46,379 nt of DNA from Bacteroidota bacterium (GTDB lineage Bacteria > Bacteroidota > Bacteroidia > Chitinophagales > Chitinophagaceae): contig VBAT01000044.1 in assembly GCA_005884665.1 (NCBI GenBank), positions 9,769 to 56,147 on the forward strand. The letters run 5' to 3'. How positions within the stretch are numbered: position 1 is the first letter of the stretch; each line of letters opens with the position of its first letter. The notes beneath the pieces were generated by a model. The model did no database searches and was not told the DNA's origin. It was given only the letters and a program-made list of their open reading frames with translations. Of this stretch, positions 34,770-43,245 are shown in pieces. A program made the translations under genes and the position numbers.

Positions 34770-35513
34770 TTAGTTGATAATTTGCCCTTTGACATTCGCC
34801 AACTTTTCACGCCATTTTTGTAGTTCCTCTGGTGTTTGTCTCACCCAATCCGTTACCTCCCCAATGATTTTTAATGGAGCCCCGGAACGATATGAACGCG
34901 TTGGATTGCCGGGAAATCTTTTGTCTGTAACATTTGGGTCATTTTCAAAACTCCCCGTCGGCTCAACGACATAAACACGTTCGCGTCCATCGCCTTTTGC
35001 TAACGCAGCGGCAAGTCCCGCGCCATTGACCAGGGCTGTGAAATAAATGTGATTCATTGTGAGCTCGGGCATGTAATTGGAAGTGCCGCCCGGTGTCAGC
35101 AAATCGCCAACCTGCAAATCCGCTCTCGTCCCGTGATAAAAGGGTCCCTTGTCAGATGGTTTATCCATAAAAGAAGCTGCTAATTCATAATTCTTTTTTG
35201 CCTTGCCGGGATCGCCCAAGTCTTCGTAGCACTTGGCGATGTTTAAATATAAAGTTGGGAAAGCGCTCTTAACAGTATCGTCATTTATTTTTAATGCAAA
35301 CTGTAAGGTCGTTTCGAGCCATCTTAATTTGTCGGAAATACTTTTTTGATGCCGGGCTACATAATATGCTGCAAGAAATTTCTCAAGGTCGCTTGTGCCT
35401 TCATTCCAGGCCTGAAGAAACAGTTTGCTTGCTTCTTCGGGTTTACCTTTTTCTTCCTGGTTCATACCCTGAAGACAGAGTTTAACAACATTGTTGTTTG
35501 GATTGAATTCCAT
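34770..35513 (-). CDS. arr: Rifampin ADP-ribosyltransferase (Arr) fused to an N-terminal helical-repeat domain
   Basis: 247 residues, whereas free-standing Arr has about 140. Residues 122-247 are Arr: FYHGTRADLQVGDLLTPGG, MNHIYFTALVNG, VYVVEPTGSFENDPNVTDKR and FPGNPTRSYRSGAPLKIIGE. His127, Tyr157 and Asp192 keep the 30- and 35-residue spacing of the known catalytic His19, Tyr49 and Asp84 of the mycobacterial enzyme, so activity is likely: transfer of ADP-ribose from NAD to rifamycins. Residues 1-118 are helices in pairs (EEASKLFLQAWNEGTSDLEK, PTLYLNIAKCYEDLGDPGKA) like TPR repeats, of unknown role. The gene stands alone, with decayed genes upstream. Confidence 0.88.
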   Translation of the reverse strand: MEFNPNNNVVKLCLQGMNQEEKGKPEEASKLFLQAWNEGTSDLEKFLAAYYVARHQKSISDKLRWLETTLQFALKINDDTVKSAFPTLYLNIAKCYEDLGDPGKAKKNYELAASFMDKPSDKGPFYHGTRADLQVGDLLTPGGTSNYMPELTMNHIYFTALVNGAGLAAALAKGDGRERVYVVEPTGSFENDPNVTDKRFPGNPTRSYRSGAPLKIIGEVTDWVRQTPEELQKWREKLANVKGQIIN

Positions 35514-35531
35514 TTTATAATTATTTTGGCT

Positions 35532-35900
35532 CTAATTATTGTTTCTGGGTTGTTCTAGCGCGTTCATATAAAATTCGGCTGTTTGTTTTGCGAGGTCGAC
35601 AACTGAAGATTGTTGGTTTTTGCATTGAACCAACGTACGAACAAGTGCTTTTCTGCCTTCGCTTATTAACTCAAAGGTCAGCATTTAGCAGTCTGTCAAC
35701 AAATGATTCTTTGTCGTTCAGATCAGCTCCAAATAATTTTTGCATCGCCTGTAAAAGGCGGTTTAACGATTTCGATATTTATACATTTGTCATCTACTGC
35801 TGCAAAATACCGAGTCGTCAGTCCGTTATATGCGTCTTTTCAACAATCTGTCCAGTTATTGTTCCACTGTCATTACGTTGTTTGTTAATGTATTTCTCGT
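35532..35900 (-). pseudogene. Decayed small gene in three reading frames
   Basis: Between arr and the broken hydrolase, protein-like stretches on the minus strand follow one another in shifting frames: SGTITGQIVEKTHIT, then LTTRYFAAVDDKCINIEIVK, then MQKLFGADLNDKESFVDRLL, then from an ATG at 35684 a 50-residue frame with SEGRKALVRTLVQCKNQQ and LAKQTAEFYMNALEQ, ending at TAG 35532-35534. The composition looks coding, and continuity across frames suggests one gene with several frameshifts. The last frame could be a small intact gene. No family recognised. Confidence 0.45.
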
Positions 35901-35944
35901 CTGTTTAGCCGTCCACTACAGGACGGGTGCAGTTTACGGCTTTC

Positions 35945-36478
35945 TCATTCGCGCAAGTCCAGTACTCTGGTTTCCGATTGGTCCTTCGCTATTTTTAATT
36001 TTTTAATATATCTGAAAATTATCTCATTAAACTTCTCCGGCTTATCCATATTCATTATATGGCCCGCACCCGATATGGAAACCAGTTTAGCGCCAGGAAC
36101 CTCGTCTACTATAATCTTAGCGACGTTTTTACATAATGCCAAATCATATTCTGCCGTTACAACCAATGTGGGTGTTTTTATTTCATTTAATTTTTTTATG
36201 GCCGTTGGGAATGCCTGGCTCCTTTTATTTGCATGCAGGTAGCGCCACCAGGAGTACTCATAACCCATTTTTAATAAGGCTTCCCGCGTTCTATGCGATC
36301 GTACGGCCTTGCTTAAAGGATTATTTCCTGTCCACAAGGAGTCAGTACCTTCCTTTGCGCCTCTTTTTTTTACGATCTCAACTATTTCTGAAATGCTTGT
36401 ATTTACCGAATCTGGATTTAAAGTTCTGTATTCAGGAGCTCCGTCGCCTGCGACCCTGGGGCCAATAACTATTAGAGA
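35945..36478 (-). pseudogene. Alpha/beta hydrolase, 5' end missing
   Basis: Only the C-terminal part of an alpha/beta hydrolase is left. The frame carries IVIGPRVAGDGAPEYRT near its upstream end, then the cap region SWWRYLHANKRSQAFPTA, the strand TPTLVVTAEYDLALCKN (catalytic Asp) and the His segment VSISGAGHIMNMDKPEKF. The nucleophile-elbow Ser and the N-terminal strands are absent. There is no ATG; the longest in-frame start is a TTG at 36337 inside the fold. Upstream, the frame runs into the truncated transposase at about 36475, which marks the break point. Confidence 0.75.
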
Positions 36479-36747
36479 AATACATCTATCCGCGACAATG
36501 TACTTTTTGAAACAACATTTCCAATTCCCAAATGATATGTTTTATCCGCATTTGCTTTTAAACATATAATCGTATCACTAAGGCTTTTCCGATGGGTAAG
36601 TTGACCAAGAGCCATACACAAAAACTGCTTCCAGCAAGTAAAGTCTTTCACTTTAAAATCACCATTGTGTCGTCTAACTAGTGTTTGAAACTGCTTATGT
36701 GAAATAAGACCTATCAATTGTGAAAAAACGTACTTGCCTTGATTCAT
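36472..36747 (-). mobile_element. Truncated IS4-type transposase, N-terminal fragment
   Basis: From the ATG at 36747 (MNQGKYVFSQLIGLISHKQF) the frame gives 91 residues with RRHNGDFKVKDFTCWKQFL, LTHRKSLSDTIICLKA and GIGNVVSKSTLSR, the N-terminal domain (DUF4372) of IS4-family transposases common in Bacteroidota. It stops after about 90 residues where the family has roughly 380, with the DDE catalytic part missing. The truncation meets the headless hydrolase. The outer end of the element probably lies within 36750-36890, where a small TAGTG/CACTA hairpin occurs; a terminal inverted repeat could not be defined. Confidence 0.72.
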
Positions 36748-36898
36748 AATTTTGACCCTCAGGGAGTTAATTAAACCCCAAAGCTTCAAAATTTCAAATC
36801 GTTTCCAACCCCAAATCCCAGCAAACCCAATACAGACAATAATTTCAAAGAACTTTCAATATAAACATCAAAACGGTAGTGGGTTTTCTACACTATTG

Positions 36899-37756
36899 TC
36901 ACAATGCAATTTTTTTAAATAATGGGAATCTATCTAACATTGAAGCTTCAATGGTTAGAAAAAGCACTCTGCCAAAATTTTCCTCTTTATATTTTAATGT
37001 GTTTTTTACCTTGTTAATGTACAAGAAGAAAATGTCGATGAAATCGTGGCCATTAATGTAATGACGAATTTCCAGTCCCAATCTGTTCATTGTCTCCTTG
37101 TATTGCTGCAGAATCTTATCCTTGTCATAATTAAGATTGTTTTTGTTAATAAATTTATCAATGTAGCTGTTTTCATTAAAATTGATTATTCCGTTTTGTT
37201 TATTTATAGAAAGATTTCCATCAATAGAAACAAGTTTAGCAAAACGATAGTTTAACTCTCTTAAAAGCCTAAGACAAAAAAGAGGTTTGAGAACTTGTGC
37301 TAATTGATTTAAAACGAAATTAGCCTCAAATGGAAAATTGTTTATGCCAATGTTTAAAAATTTTTCAAATACCTCCTCACAAAATAAATATGACTCAAGG
37401 CAACTAAAATCTGTTCTTAAAAGCTTTTCGTTTGTCATCGCCTTGATAAAGTCATCAAAATCCTTGTCAATAATACATTTGGTGCTAGTATTTGGTGCTC
37501 TTTCTTGAAGTAGTTTTGATAAAATTGTTACTTTACTTTTTGCGGAACTCGGGTCTAGTCCTTCAAAGTAATCCCGATCTAATTCACTAAAATCAATTAT
37601 TTCAATTTGAAATACCTTCCGATCCAGCTTCTTGCCATTTAAATAGGATTTAAAAAATACTTTATCTGTAGCGCCTTCGACATATATATCTTTAATTTCT
37701 GACTCTAGTTTATATAGCGCCACTATTTCTGTATGTTTCTTTTTAAGCGTTTCCAT
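36899..37756 (-). CDS. DUF4435 TOPRIM-like effector, candidate AriB of a PARIS-type defence pair
   Basis: 285 residues from the ATG at 37756; the open frame four codons upstream starts with TTG. The TOPRIM-like signature of DUF4435 is visible: DIYVEGATDKVFF with Glu27, and CIIDKDFDDF with Asp97 and Asp99, then the family's LLRTDFSCLESYLF helix. It overlaps the upstream ATPase gene by 14 bp, so the two are made together. Known: in PARIS, the DUF4435 protein AriB is held by the ATPase AriA and released as a toxic nuclease when phage anti-restriction proteins are sensed. Assignment is by architecture; another ATPase-TOPRIM system is possible. Confidence 0.72.
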   Translation of the reverse strand: METLKKKHTEIVALYKLESEIKDIYVEGATDKVFFKSYLNGKKLDRKVFQIEIIDFSELDRDYFEGLDPSSAKSKVTILSKLLQERAPNTSTKCIIDKDFDDFIKAMTNEKLLRTDFSCLESYLFCEEVFEKFLNIGINNFPFEANFVLNQLAQVLKPLFCLRLLRELNYRFAKLVSIDGNLSINKQNGIINFNENSYIDKFINKNNLNYDKDKILQQYKETMNRLGLEIRHYINGHDFIDIFFLYINKVKNTLKYKEENFGRVLFLTIEASMLDRFPLFKKIAL

Positions 37757-39092
37757 TAATCTCTTCAAGTTTGGTAACGTTGTCTAAATTGGTTGCCAAC
37801 AATTCCAAGGAATGGGTTGATAAAATGTATTGAATATTTTTGCTTGAGCTGAATTTTAGTAGAGTATCAATCAAATTCCTTTGCCATTTAATATTTAGGG
37901 ATATTTCTGGTTCATCAATTATAAAAATTGTTGCCACGTCGGCCGCCGTGATTGTATTTATAAATAATAATAGTAATTGTTTTTCGCCAGACGACAACAA
38001 GCTGAAGTCGATGGCCTCTCCGCCTTTTTGAACCAGACTAAACCCGGTCGATAAATTAAAATCTATCTCCTTATTGGTGAAATATTGATTTGTTGAATTT
38101 AGAAAAAGATAGATTACATCCTTCAATTTTTCTAACGCCTGAAGCTTAGCGTTTATACTTTCTATGTATGGAGCAAGAATAGCCCTAAGGCTCCTTAGCC
38201 GCGCAGGTGTCTTTGATTGGTTTATGGTGTTTTTTATTGTTTTAGAATCAAATGACTCTATTAAACCCAGTTTAACATAGGGTTTTACTTTTTCTTCGAT
38301 AATTTCAATTTCTTTTATTAGCTCCTCTTTTGTCTTGGCCTTTTTAATTGCTTCATTTGGCTTAAACACATTTTTGATCAAATCAGTAAAGATAGCTTGC
38401 GAATTTTTTTCCCCTGTTTTTGAGTCTGAAATAACTTTAGTTCGTATCCAGTCAATTAAACGCTCAACAGCTGGTTCCAAGGAAAGTTTTTTTTCATCGA
38501 GCATTCTTTTAAGACCAATTCTCTCATAATCCTTCGAAAGAATAATATCAGAATCGTTAAGGATAATATTGCCGAATGATTCTGGTTCATGTTCCGAAGA
38601 GGTTAGGCTATTTAAGATTTTTCTGTCGTCGGATAAATAGAATACGGATATGTTTAGCTTCCTTATGTATTCTAATATTTCTCTAAAAACTAAATCTTCC
38701 TTTGATCCATCTTGTAGACTTATTGAGTTTTTAGTTGTTGTTTTAAGCTTTAGAGAATAAATCTGTTTATTTGAGTCTTCAATAGAATAAGTATACCCCC
38801 CTATAAAATTGCTGCCCTCTCTAACTGCACCAATTTTAATTCCGTTCTCAAAAAGAATTGAAAAACTCTTAAATTTTGTGCCGGCAATTTTAGTTTTATA
38901 TCCACTCTTGTCTCGGCTTGACAATAACCAGAAAATTAGTTTAAGCAGTGTTGTTTTGCCCGAGCCATTATCGCCATAAATGATTAGTAGTTGTGAAATA
39001 TCGGTTGATTTTTCGAGGGGGATGGTATATGAATAGTAGCCAAACAGCTTCTCAACTTTTATTTCTTTTATTGATAACGGGTTTTTGATCAT
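37743..39092 (-). CDS. ABC-type ATPase (AAA15/21-like), candidate AriA of a PARIS-type defence pair
   Basis: 449 residues. Walker A is IIYGDNGSGKTT (38-48), the ABC signature LLSSGEKQLLLLF (365-377), Walker B TIFIIDEPEISL (388-399) and the switch His STHSLELL (425-432). The middle, about residues 200-340, is helical with a lysine/glutamate-rich stretch (KKAKTKEELIKEIEIIEEK) and no zinc hook, fitting the AAA15 group more than SMC or Rad50. The gene has its own upstream gap (39093-39329) and overlaps the DUF4435 gene by 14 bp. AT-rich like the restriction island and unlike nadA, suggesting gain by transfer. Confidence 0.78.
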   Translation of the reverse strand: MIKNPLSIKEIKVEKLFGYYSYTIPLEKSTDISQLLIIYGDNGSGKTTLLKLIFWLLSSRDKSGYKTKIAGTKFKSFSILFENGIKIGAVREGSNFIGGYTYSIEDSNKQIYSLKLKTTTKNSISLQDGSKEDLVFREILEYIRKLNISVFYLSDDRKILNSLTSSEHEPESFGNIILNDSDIILSKDYERIGLKRMLDEKKLSLEPAVERLIDWIRTKVISDSKTGEKNSQAIFTDLIKNVFKPNEAIKKAKTKEELIKEIEIIEEKVKPYVKLGLIESFDSKTIKNTINQSKTPARLRSLRAILAPYIESINAKLQALEKLKDVIYLFLNSTNQYFTNKEIDFNLSTGFSLVQKGGEAIDFSLLSSGEKQLLLLFINTITAADVATIFIIDEPEISLNIKWQRNLIDTLLKFSSSKNIQYILSTHSLELLATNLDNVTKLEEINGNA

Positions 39093-39211
39093 TTTGATTG
39101 TTTGATAATTTTGTCAAATTTGAATCATAAAAGTATTTTGAAATGGGGCTAACACGTAAATTTATGATATAAGATGCCGCTGTACAAGGATAGGTTCCTA
39201 TTATTTGTGCA

Positions 39212-39231
39212 GTTGGTGAAAAAACACCAAC
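39212..39231. repeat. Hairpin in the gap between nadA and the ATPase gene
   Basis: Perfect 7-bp arms GTTGGTG/CACCAAC with an AAAAAA loop. No T run follows on either strand, so it is not a standard terminator. The rest of 39093-39329 has no convincing gene. Confidence 0.4.
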
Positions 39232-39329
39232 CGTGGCGCGCTCCTTTGGGGAAAACTCAACTCCGCCGACAACGCCTAAATGGTTGATATGGGAGCATAG
39301 AATAAAGAGGAAACTTAACATCGCGATAA

Positions 39330-40340
39330 TCACAACCCCGCCTGCTTACTTATCTCCAGCATCCTTTCAATTGGCTTCCTTGCCGCTATTCTGAGCTCTT
39401 CATCCATGGTTATTTCTGGCAACTCATGCTCCATGCAGAGATAGATCTTCTCGAGCGTATTGCGCTTCATGTGCGGGCAATCGTTGCAGGCGCAACTGTT
39501 GTCGGGAGGAGCAGGTATAAATGTTTTCAGCGGGCTGGCCTTCATCATCTGGTGAAGAATACCGGTCTCTGTAGCCACGATGTATTCCTGTGAAGTATCG
39601 GTTTGCGTAAATTTCAGCAGGCCGGTAGTGGAACCGATATAATCCGCTATGCGCAGGATCGGATCCTCGCATTCGGGATGCGCGATCAACTTTGCGTTGG
39701 GATGTCTAATTTTCAGTTTCGTGATCTTTTCCCGGCTGAATATCTCGTGTACCATGCAGGCGCCGTTCCAAAGCAGCATGTTCCTTCCGGTGACTTTGTT
39801 GATGTAAGCGCCAAGATTTTTATCGGGAGCAAAAATGATAGGTTGGTCTTTAGGAAAACTTTCAACGATATATTTGGCATTGCTGCTGGTGCAAATCACA
39901 TCACTCAGTGCCTTTATCCCCGCGCTGCAGTTGATGTAACTCACTACCACGTGATCGGGATGTTGTTCTTTGAACTTTTTAAACAGGGGAGGCGGGCAAC
40001 TATCGCTCAGTGAACAACCGGCTTTCAGGTCGGGAATCACGACTTTCTTACCGGGGTTGAGGATCTTGGCTGTTTCCGCCATGAAATGCACGCCGGCAAA
40101 CACGATCATATCGGCTTTCGTCTTTTCAGCCTGCTGTGCCAGTCCGAGGCTATCGCCGATATAGTCTGCAACATCCTGGATATCCGGTTCCTGGTAATAG
40201 TGGGCCAGCAAGACAGCGTTTTTTTCTTTTTTCAAACGCTCAATTTCCTGGAAAAGATCGATCGTTGGATCGAGTTCAACATCCAGGAAACCCTTCGAGA
40301 GGAGTTCTTGTTTGGCAACTATCAGTTCGTCAGCGAGCAT
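39330..40340 (-). CDS. nadA: Quinolinate synthase
   Basis: 336 residues. NadA joins iminoaspartate and dihydroxyacetone phosphate to quinolinate for NAD synthesis, using a [4Fe-4S] cluster. Seen here: [52 protein letters not shown], the [11 protein letters not shown] segment, [13 protein letters not shown] and the C-terminal [12 protein letters not shown]. The cluster-cysteine regions are all present and the length is normal. The protein is intact. nadB and nadC are not in the window. Confidence 0.96.
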   Translation of the reverse strand: MLADELIVAKQELLSKGFLDVELDPTIDLFQEIERLKKEKNAVLLAHYYQEPDIQDVADYIGDSLGLAQQAEKTKADMIVFAGVHFMAETAKILNPGKKVVIPDLKAGCSLSDSCPPPLFKKFKEQHPDHVVVSYINCSAGIKALSDVICTSSNAKYIVESFPKDQPIIFAPDKNLGAYINKVTGRNMLLWNGACMVHEIFSREKITKLKIRHPNAKLIAHPECEDPILRIADYIGSTTGLLKFTQTDTSQEYIVATETGILHQMMKASPLKTFIPAPPDNSCACNDCPHMKRNTLEKIYLCMEHELPEITMDEELRIAARKPIERMLEISKQAGL

Positions 40341-40946
40341 AACGGCAAATTTTGTGATCAGGTTTGCAATATTGCGGCAACATCCTCAGCTTTTCAAAAA
40401 ACTTTTTTATAAATCAACATCCGTTTATAATAATAGTAATAAGATATTTTTATAAAAAAAGCTTATTATTATTACAGCTGTGGATTCGTGGACAAGTATT
40501 TTTAATAAGGCGGTACAAAGCTACCAATTCACAGCTATCCACATTTATAACAAAGAAATCCACAAACTGGTTTAGCGCTGGCATTGGTTTTCGGCTATTG
40601 AGTTAACACGAATGTGCCAAACCAGGAAAGTTATTGTTGAATAAGTTTTGGATAAGTAGGGATGTGCGTGGAACCATAATGAATGTGCACTAACAATTGA
40701 AAACACCCTAAAGACCGGCGGCGATTGTAGTTTGTTTCCAACAATGAACCTTCATATACACGTTTCACGGGGGGTTATACACCGTAAAAAAATTTTGTCT
40801 ACAGCTCAGCGTGGAGAAAAAAACGAATGTGACGATGAAAACTAGTCAATAAAATAGAATAAAATCAAGTCTGATGTTAAAAGCTACTGTTTGTTCGTTG
40901 TCTTAAATGTTTATCCAGTAATTTTAATCATCAAAAATTCGTTTTT
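40341..40946. other. Gene-free AT-rich region with DnaA-box-like sites (candidate oriC)
   Basis: 606 bp between divergent nadA and the S46 peptidase. Near-matches to TTATNCACA: CTATCCACA at 40535-40543 (8 of 9), TTATCCAAA on the minus strand at 40647-40655 (8 of 9), TTATACACC at 40775-40783 (8 of 9), and weaker ones at 40479-40487, 40556-40564 and 40911-40919. A very AT-rich stretch lies beside them at 40391-40475, as a DNA-unwinding element would. No ORF or RNA is evident. Replication origin is an inference; dnaA is not in the window. Confidence 0.4.
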
Positions 40947-43106
40947 ATGTCAAGATTAAGATCACTGTTCACAGGAATCTTTGTGTTCTTTTCTCTTATC
41001 GCTATTGCCGATGAAGGCATGTGGATCCCGCTATTGCTGGAAAGAATGAATGAAAAAGAAATGAAGAGCCTGGGGATGAAGATCAGCGCAAAGGACATAT
41101 ATAATATTAACAAAGGATCGCTGAAAGACGCTATTGTAAACTTCGGCGGGTTTTGCACCGGTGAAGTGATATCTTCCAAAGGTCTCGTAGTAACGAATCA
41201 TCATTGTGGCTTTGATGCCATTCAAAATCATTCTACGCTTGATCATAACTATATCCGGGATGGCTTCTGGGCTAAGAATTATGGCGAGGAACTTTCCAAC
41301 CCCGGACTGTATGTAACATTTATCGTGCGTATAGAAGATGTAAGCAAACAGGTGTTGAACGGTGTAACGGCCGCACTGGCGGAGAATGAAAGGCAATCCA
41401 TCGTTGATAAGAATATTAATGAACTTAGAAAAAACATTAAGAAGGAATCTTACCAGGATGCATTTGTGCGCGGCTTCTTCGAGGCTAATCAATATTATTT
41501 GTTCGTAACGGAGACCTACCGGGATGTGAGACTGGTAGGCGCACCGCCATCTTCTATCGGGAATTTTGGAAAGGATACCGATAACTGGATCTGGCCAAGG
41601 CATACAGGAGATTTTTCGATGTTTCGCATTTATGCGGGCAAAGACAATAAACCGGCCGACTATTCGGTAGATAATGTTCCCTATACTCCAAAGAGATCAC
41701 TTTCCATTTCTCTCGATGGCGCCGCCGAAGGAGATTTTACCATGGTATTCGGATTTCCCGGACGTACAACCGAATACCTCCCGGCCGTGGCTGTACAGCA
41801 GATCATGGAAGTAAATGATCCGGCTAAGATCGCTATCCGTGATAAAGCGCTGGCTGTGATCGATGGTTTCATGCGCAAAGACGAACAGATAAAAATACAG
41901 TACGCGGAAAAATATGCCCTCATCGCCAACGCCTGGAAAAAATGGCAGGGTGAAGTGCTGGGATTGGCAAGCACCAATGCGGTCGATAAAAAGAAAACGT
42001 ATGAAGCTGAATTCCAAAAGCGAGTTAATGCAAATCCTCAATGGAAAGGCCAGTATGGAAACCTGCTGAGCGATTTGGAAGCAGCCTACAACGAATTTAG
42101 ACCCTATGGCCTTGCGAGGGATTATTATCTTGAAATAACAGGAAAGATCGAATTGTTTACGATCGCCGGGCAGTTGAATTCATTACGGAATACCAAGAAC
42201 AATGGAACCAAGAATGCTTATTCCGAAGCATTGGCAAAAACAAAGGAAAAGCTCGAAGGTCTCTACAAAGAATACAGTCCGCAGGTGGACAGAAGTCTTT
42301 TCGAAGTGTTGATGGAGATGTATGTAAAGGATAAAATTGTTTCACCGCTTGTACTGGAACAGCTAAAAGCAGCTAACAATGACTTCCCTCGGTGGACAGA
42401 CCAGTTATATAGCGGAGAGGAACTGACAGCGGGCAACAAAGTAATGGCTGCGCTGGAGCAAAACCCGGCAGAATTTTTAGAGAGAACAAAAACAGACAAA
42501 GCCTGCGTTTTATACAATGATATTGCTGCCACCTATAATTCAGCGATCGCGCCGAGGCTGAATGAAATACAGGGCAGGATCAACAAGCTGCAGCGAACTT
42601 ACATGCAGGCGCAAATGGAGGTGATGAAAGAAAAGAAGTTTTATCCTGATGCGAACAGCACTCTGCGGTTAACGTATGGAAAAGTGAAAGGATATACTGC
42701 AAAGGATGCCGTGAGGTATGATTATTACACCTACCTCGATGGTGTCATGGAAAAATATATTCCCGGCGATTATGAGTTTGATGTTCCGAAGAAATTGAGA
42801 GAGCTGTACAATAGTAAAGATTATGGCCAATACGGAAAAAATGGCAAGCTGCCGGTTTGTTTCATTGCGTCCAATCATACCACTGGGGGCAATTCGGGCA
42901 GCCCGGCCCTGGATGCCTGGGGCAATCTTATCGGTCTCAATTTCGACAGGACCTGGGAAGGGACCATGAGTGATATCAATTTTGATCCTTCCATCTGCCG
43001 GAATATCATGGTAGATATCCGCTATGTATTATTCATTATTGATAAATACGCTGAAGCGGGGTGGCTGACTCGGGAAATGAAGCTGGTTCACCCCAAAAAG
43101 AAATAG
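40947..43106 (+). CDS. S46-family dipeptidyl-peptidase, DPP7/DPP11 type, probably DPP11-like
   Basis: 719 residues with an N-terminal signal (FTGIFVFFSLIAIADEG). The trypsin-like active site is split as in S46: VVTNHHCGFDAI (His85), an Asp in the DNWIWPRHTGDFSMFRIYAG region, and GGNSGSPALDAWG with Ser650. Eighteen residues after the Ser stands Arg668 (LNFDRTWEG), the position that is Arg in Asp/Glu-specific DPP11 and Gly in DPP7 of Porphyromonas. That predicts release of dipeptides with acidic P1 residues in the periplasm. Length is normal for the family. The gene has no operon partner. Confidence 0.92.
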   Translation: MSRLRSLFTGIFVFFSLIAIADEGMWIPLLLERMNEKEMKSLGMKISAKDIYNINKGSLKDAIVNFGGFCTGEVISSKGLVVTNHHCGFDAIQNHSTLDHNYIRDGFWAKNYGEELSNPGLYVTFIVRIEDVSKQVLNGVTAALAENERQSIVDKNINELRKNIKKESYQDAFVRGFFEANQYYLFVTETYRDVRLVGAPPSSIGNFGKDTDNWIWPRHTGDFSMFRIYAGKDNKPADYSVDNVPYTPKRSLSISLDGAAEGDFTMVFGFPGRTTEYLPAVAVQQIMEVNDPAKIAIRDKALAVIDGFMRKDEQIKIQYAEKYALIANAWKKWQGEVLGLASTNAVDKKKTYEAEFQKRVNANPQWKGQYGNLLSDLEAAYNEFRPYGLARDYYLEITGKIELFTIAGQLNSLRNTKNNGTKNAYSEALAKTKEKLEGLYKEYSPQVDRSLFEVLMEMYVKDKIVSPLVLEQLKAANNDFPRWTDQLYSGEELTAGNKVMAALEQNPAEFLERTKTDKACVLYNDIAATYNSAIAPRLNEIQGRINKLQRTYMQAQMEVMKEKKFYPDANSTLRLTYGKVKGYTAKDAVRYDYYTYLDGVMEKYIPGDYEFDVPKKLRELYNSKDYGQYGKNGKLPVCFIASNHTTGGNSGSPALDAWGNLIGLNFDRTWEGTMSDINFDPSICRNIMVDIRYVLFIIDKYAEAGWLTREMKLVHPKKK

Positions 43107-43207
43107 CATCAAGGAGTTGGTGCTAAGGCTGTTAAATATTAAAACGGGGAAGCGTTAATTCCGGGCAAGTAATTGTCAACTTACTCACTAATTTTCCCCA
43201 AATACCC

Positions 43208-43215
43208 TATTTTTG
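43208..43215 (+). promoter_or_regulatory. Candidate -7 box for the ppiD-like gene (TATTTTTG)
   Basis: Exact TAnnTTTG, 31 bp before the ATG at 43246. A -33 TTG at the expected distance was not found. Confidence 0.35.
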
Positions 43216-43245
43216 CCATCCGTTTTTTAAAGCTACTAATAATAT

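Noticed and set aside
28255-35944. True integron array with attC sites
   Set aside because: No convincing attC core pairs were found by eye in the gaps and there is no integron integrase; kept only as a hypothesis about layout.
39052-39333. 93-residue minus-strand frame between nadA and the ATPase gene
   Set aside because: It overlaps the ATPase coding start by 41 bp, has no recognisable motif and spans a hairpin; treated as non-coding.
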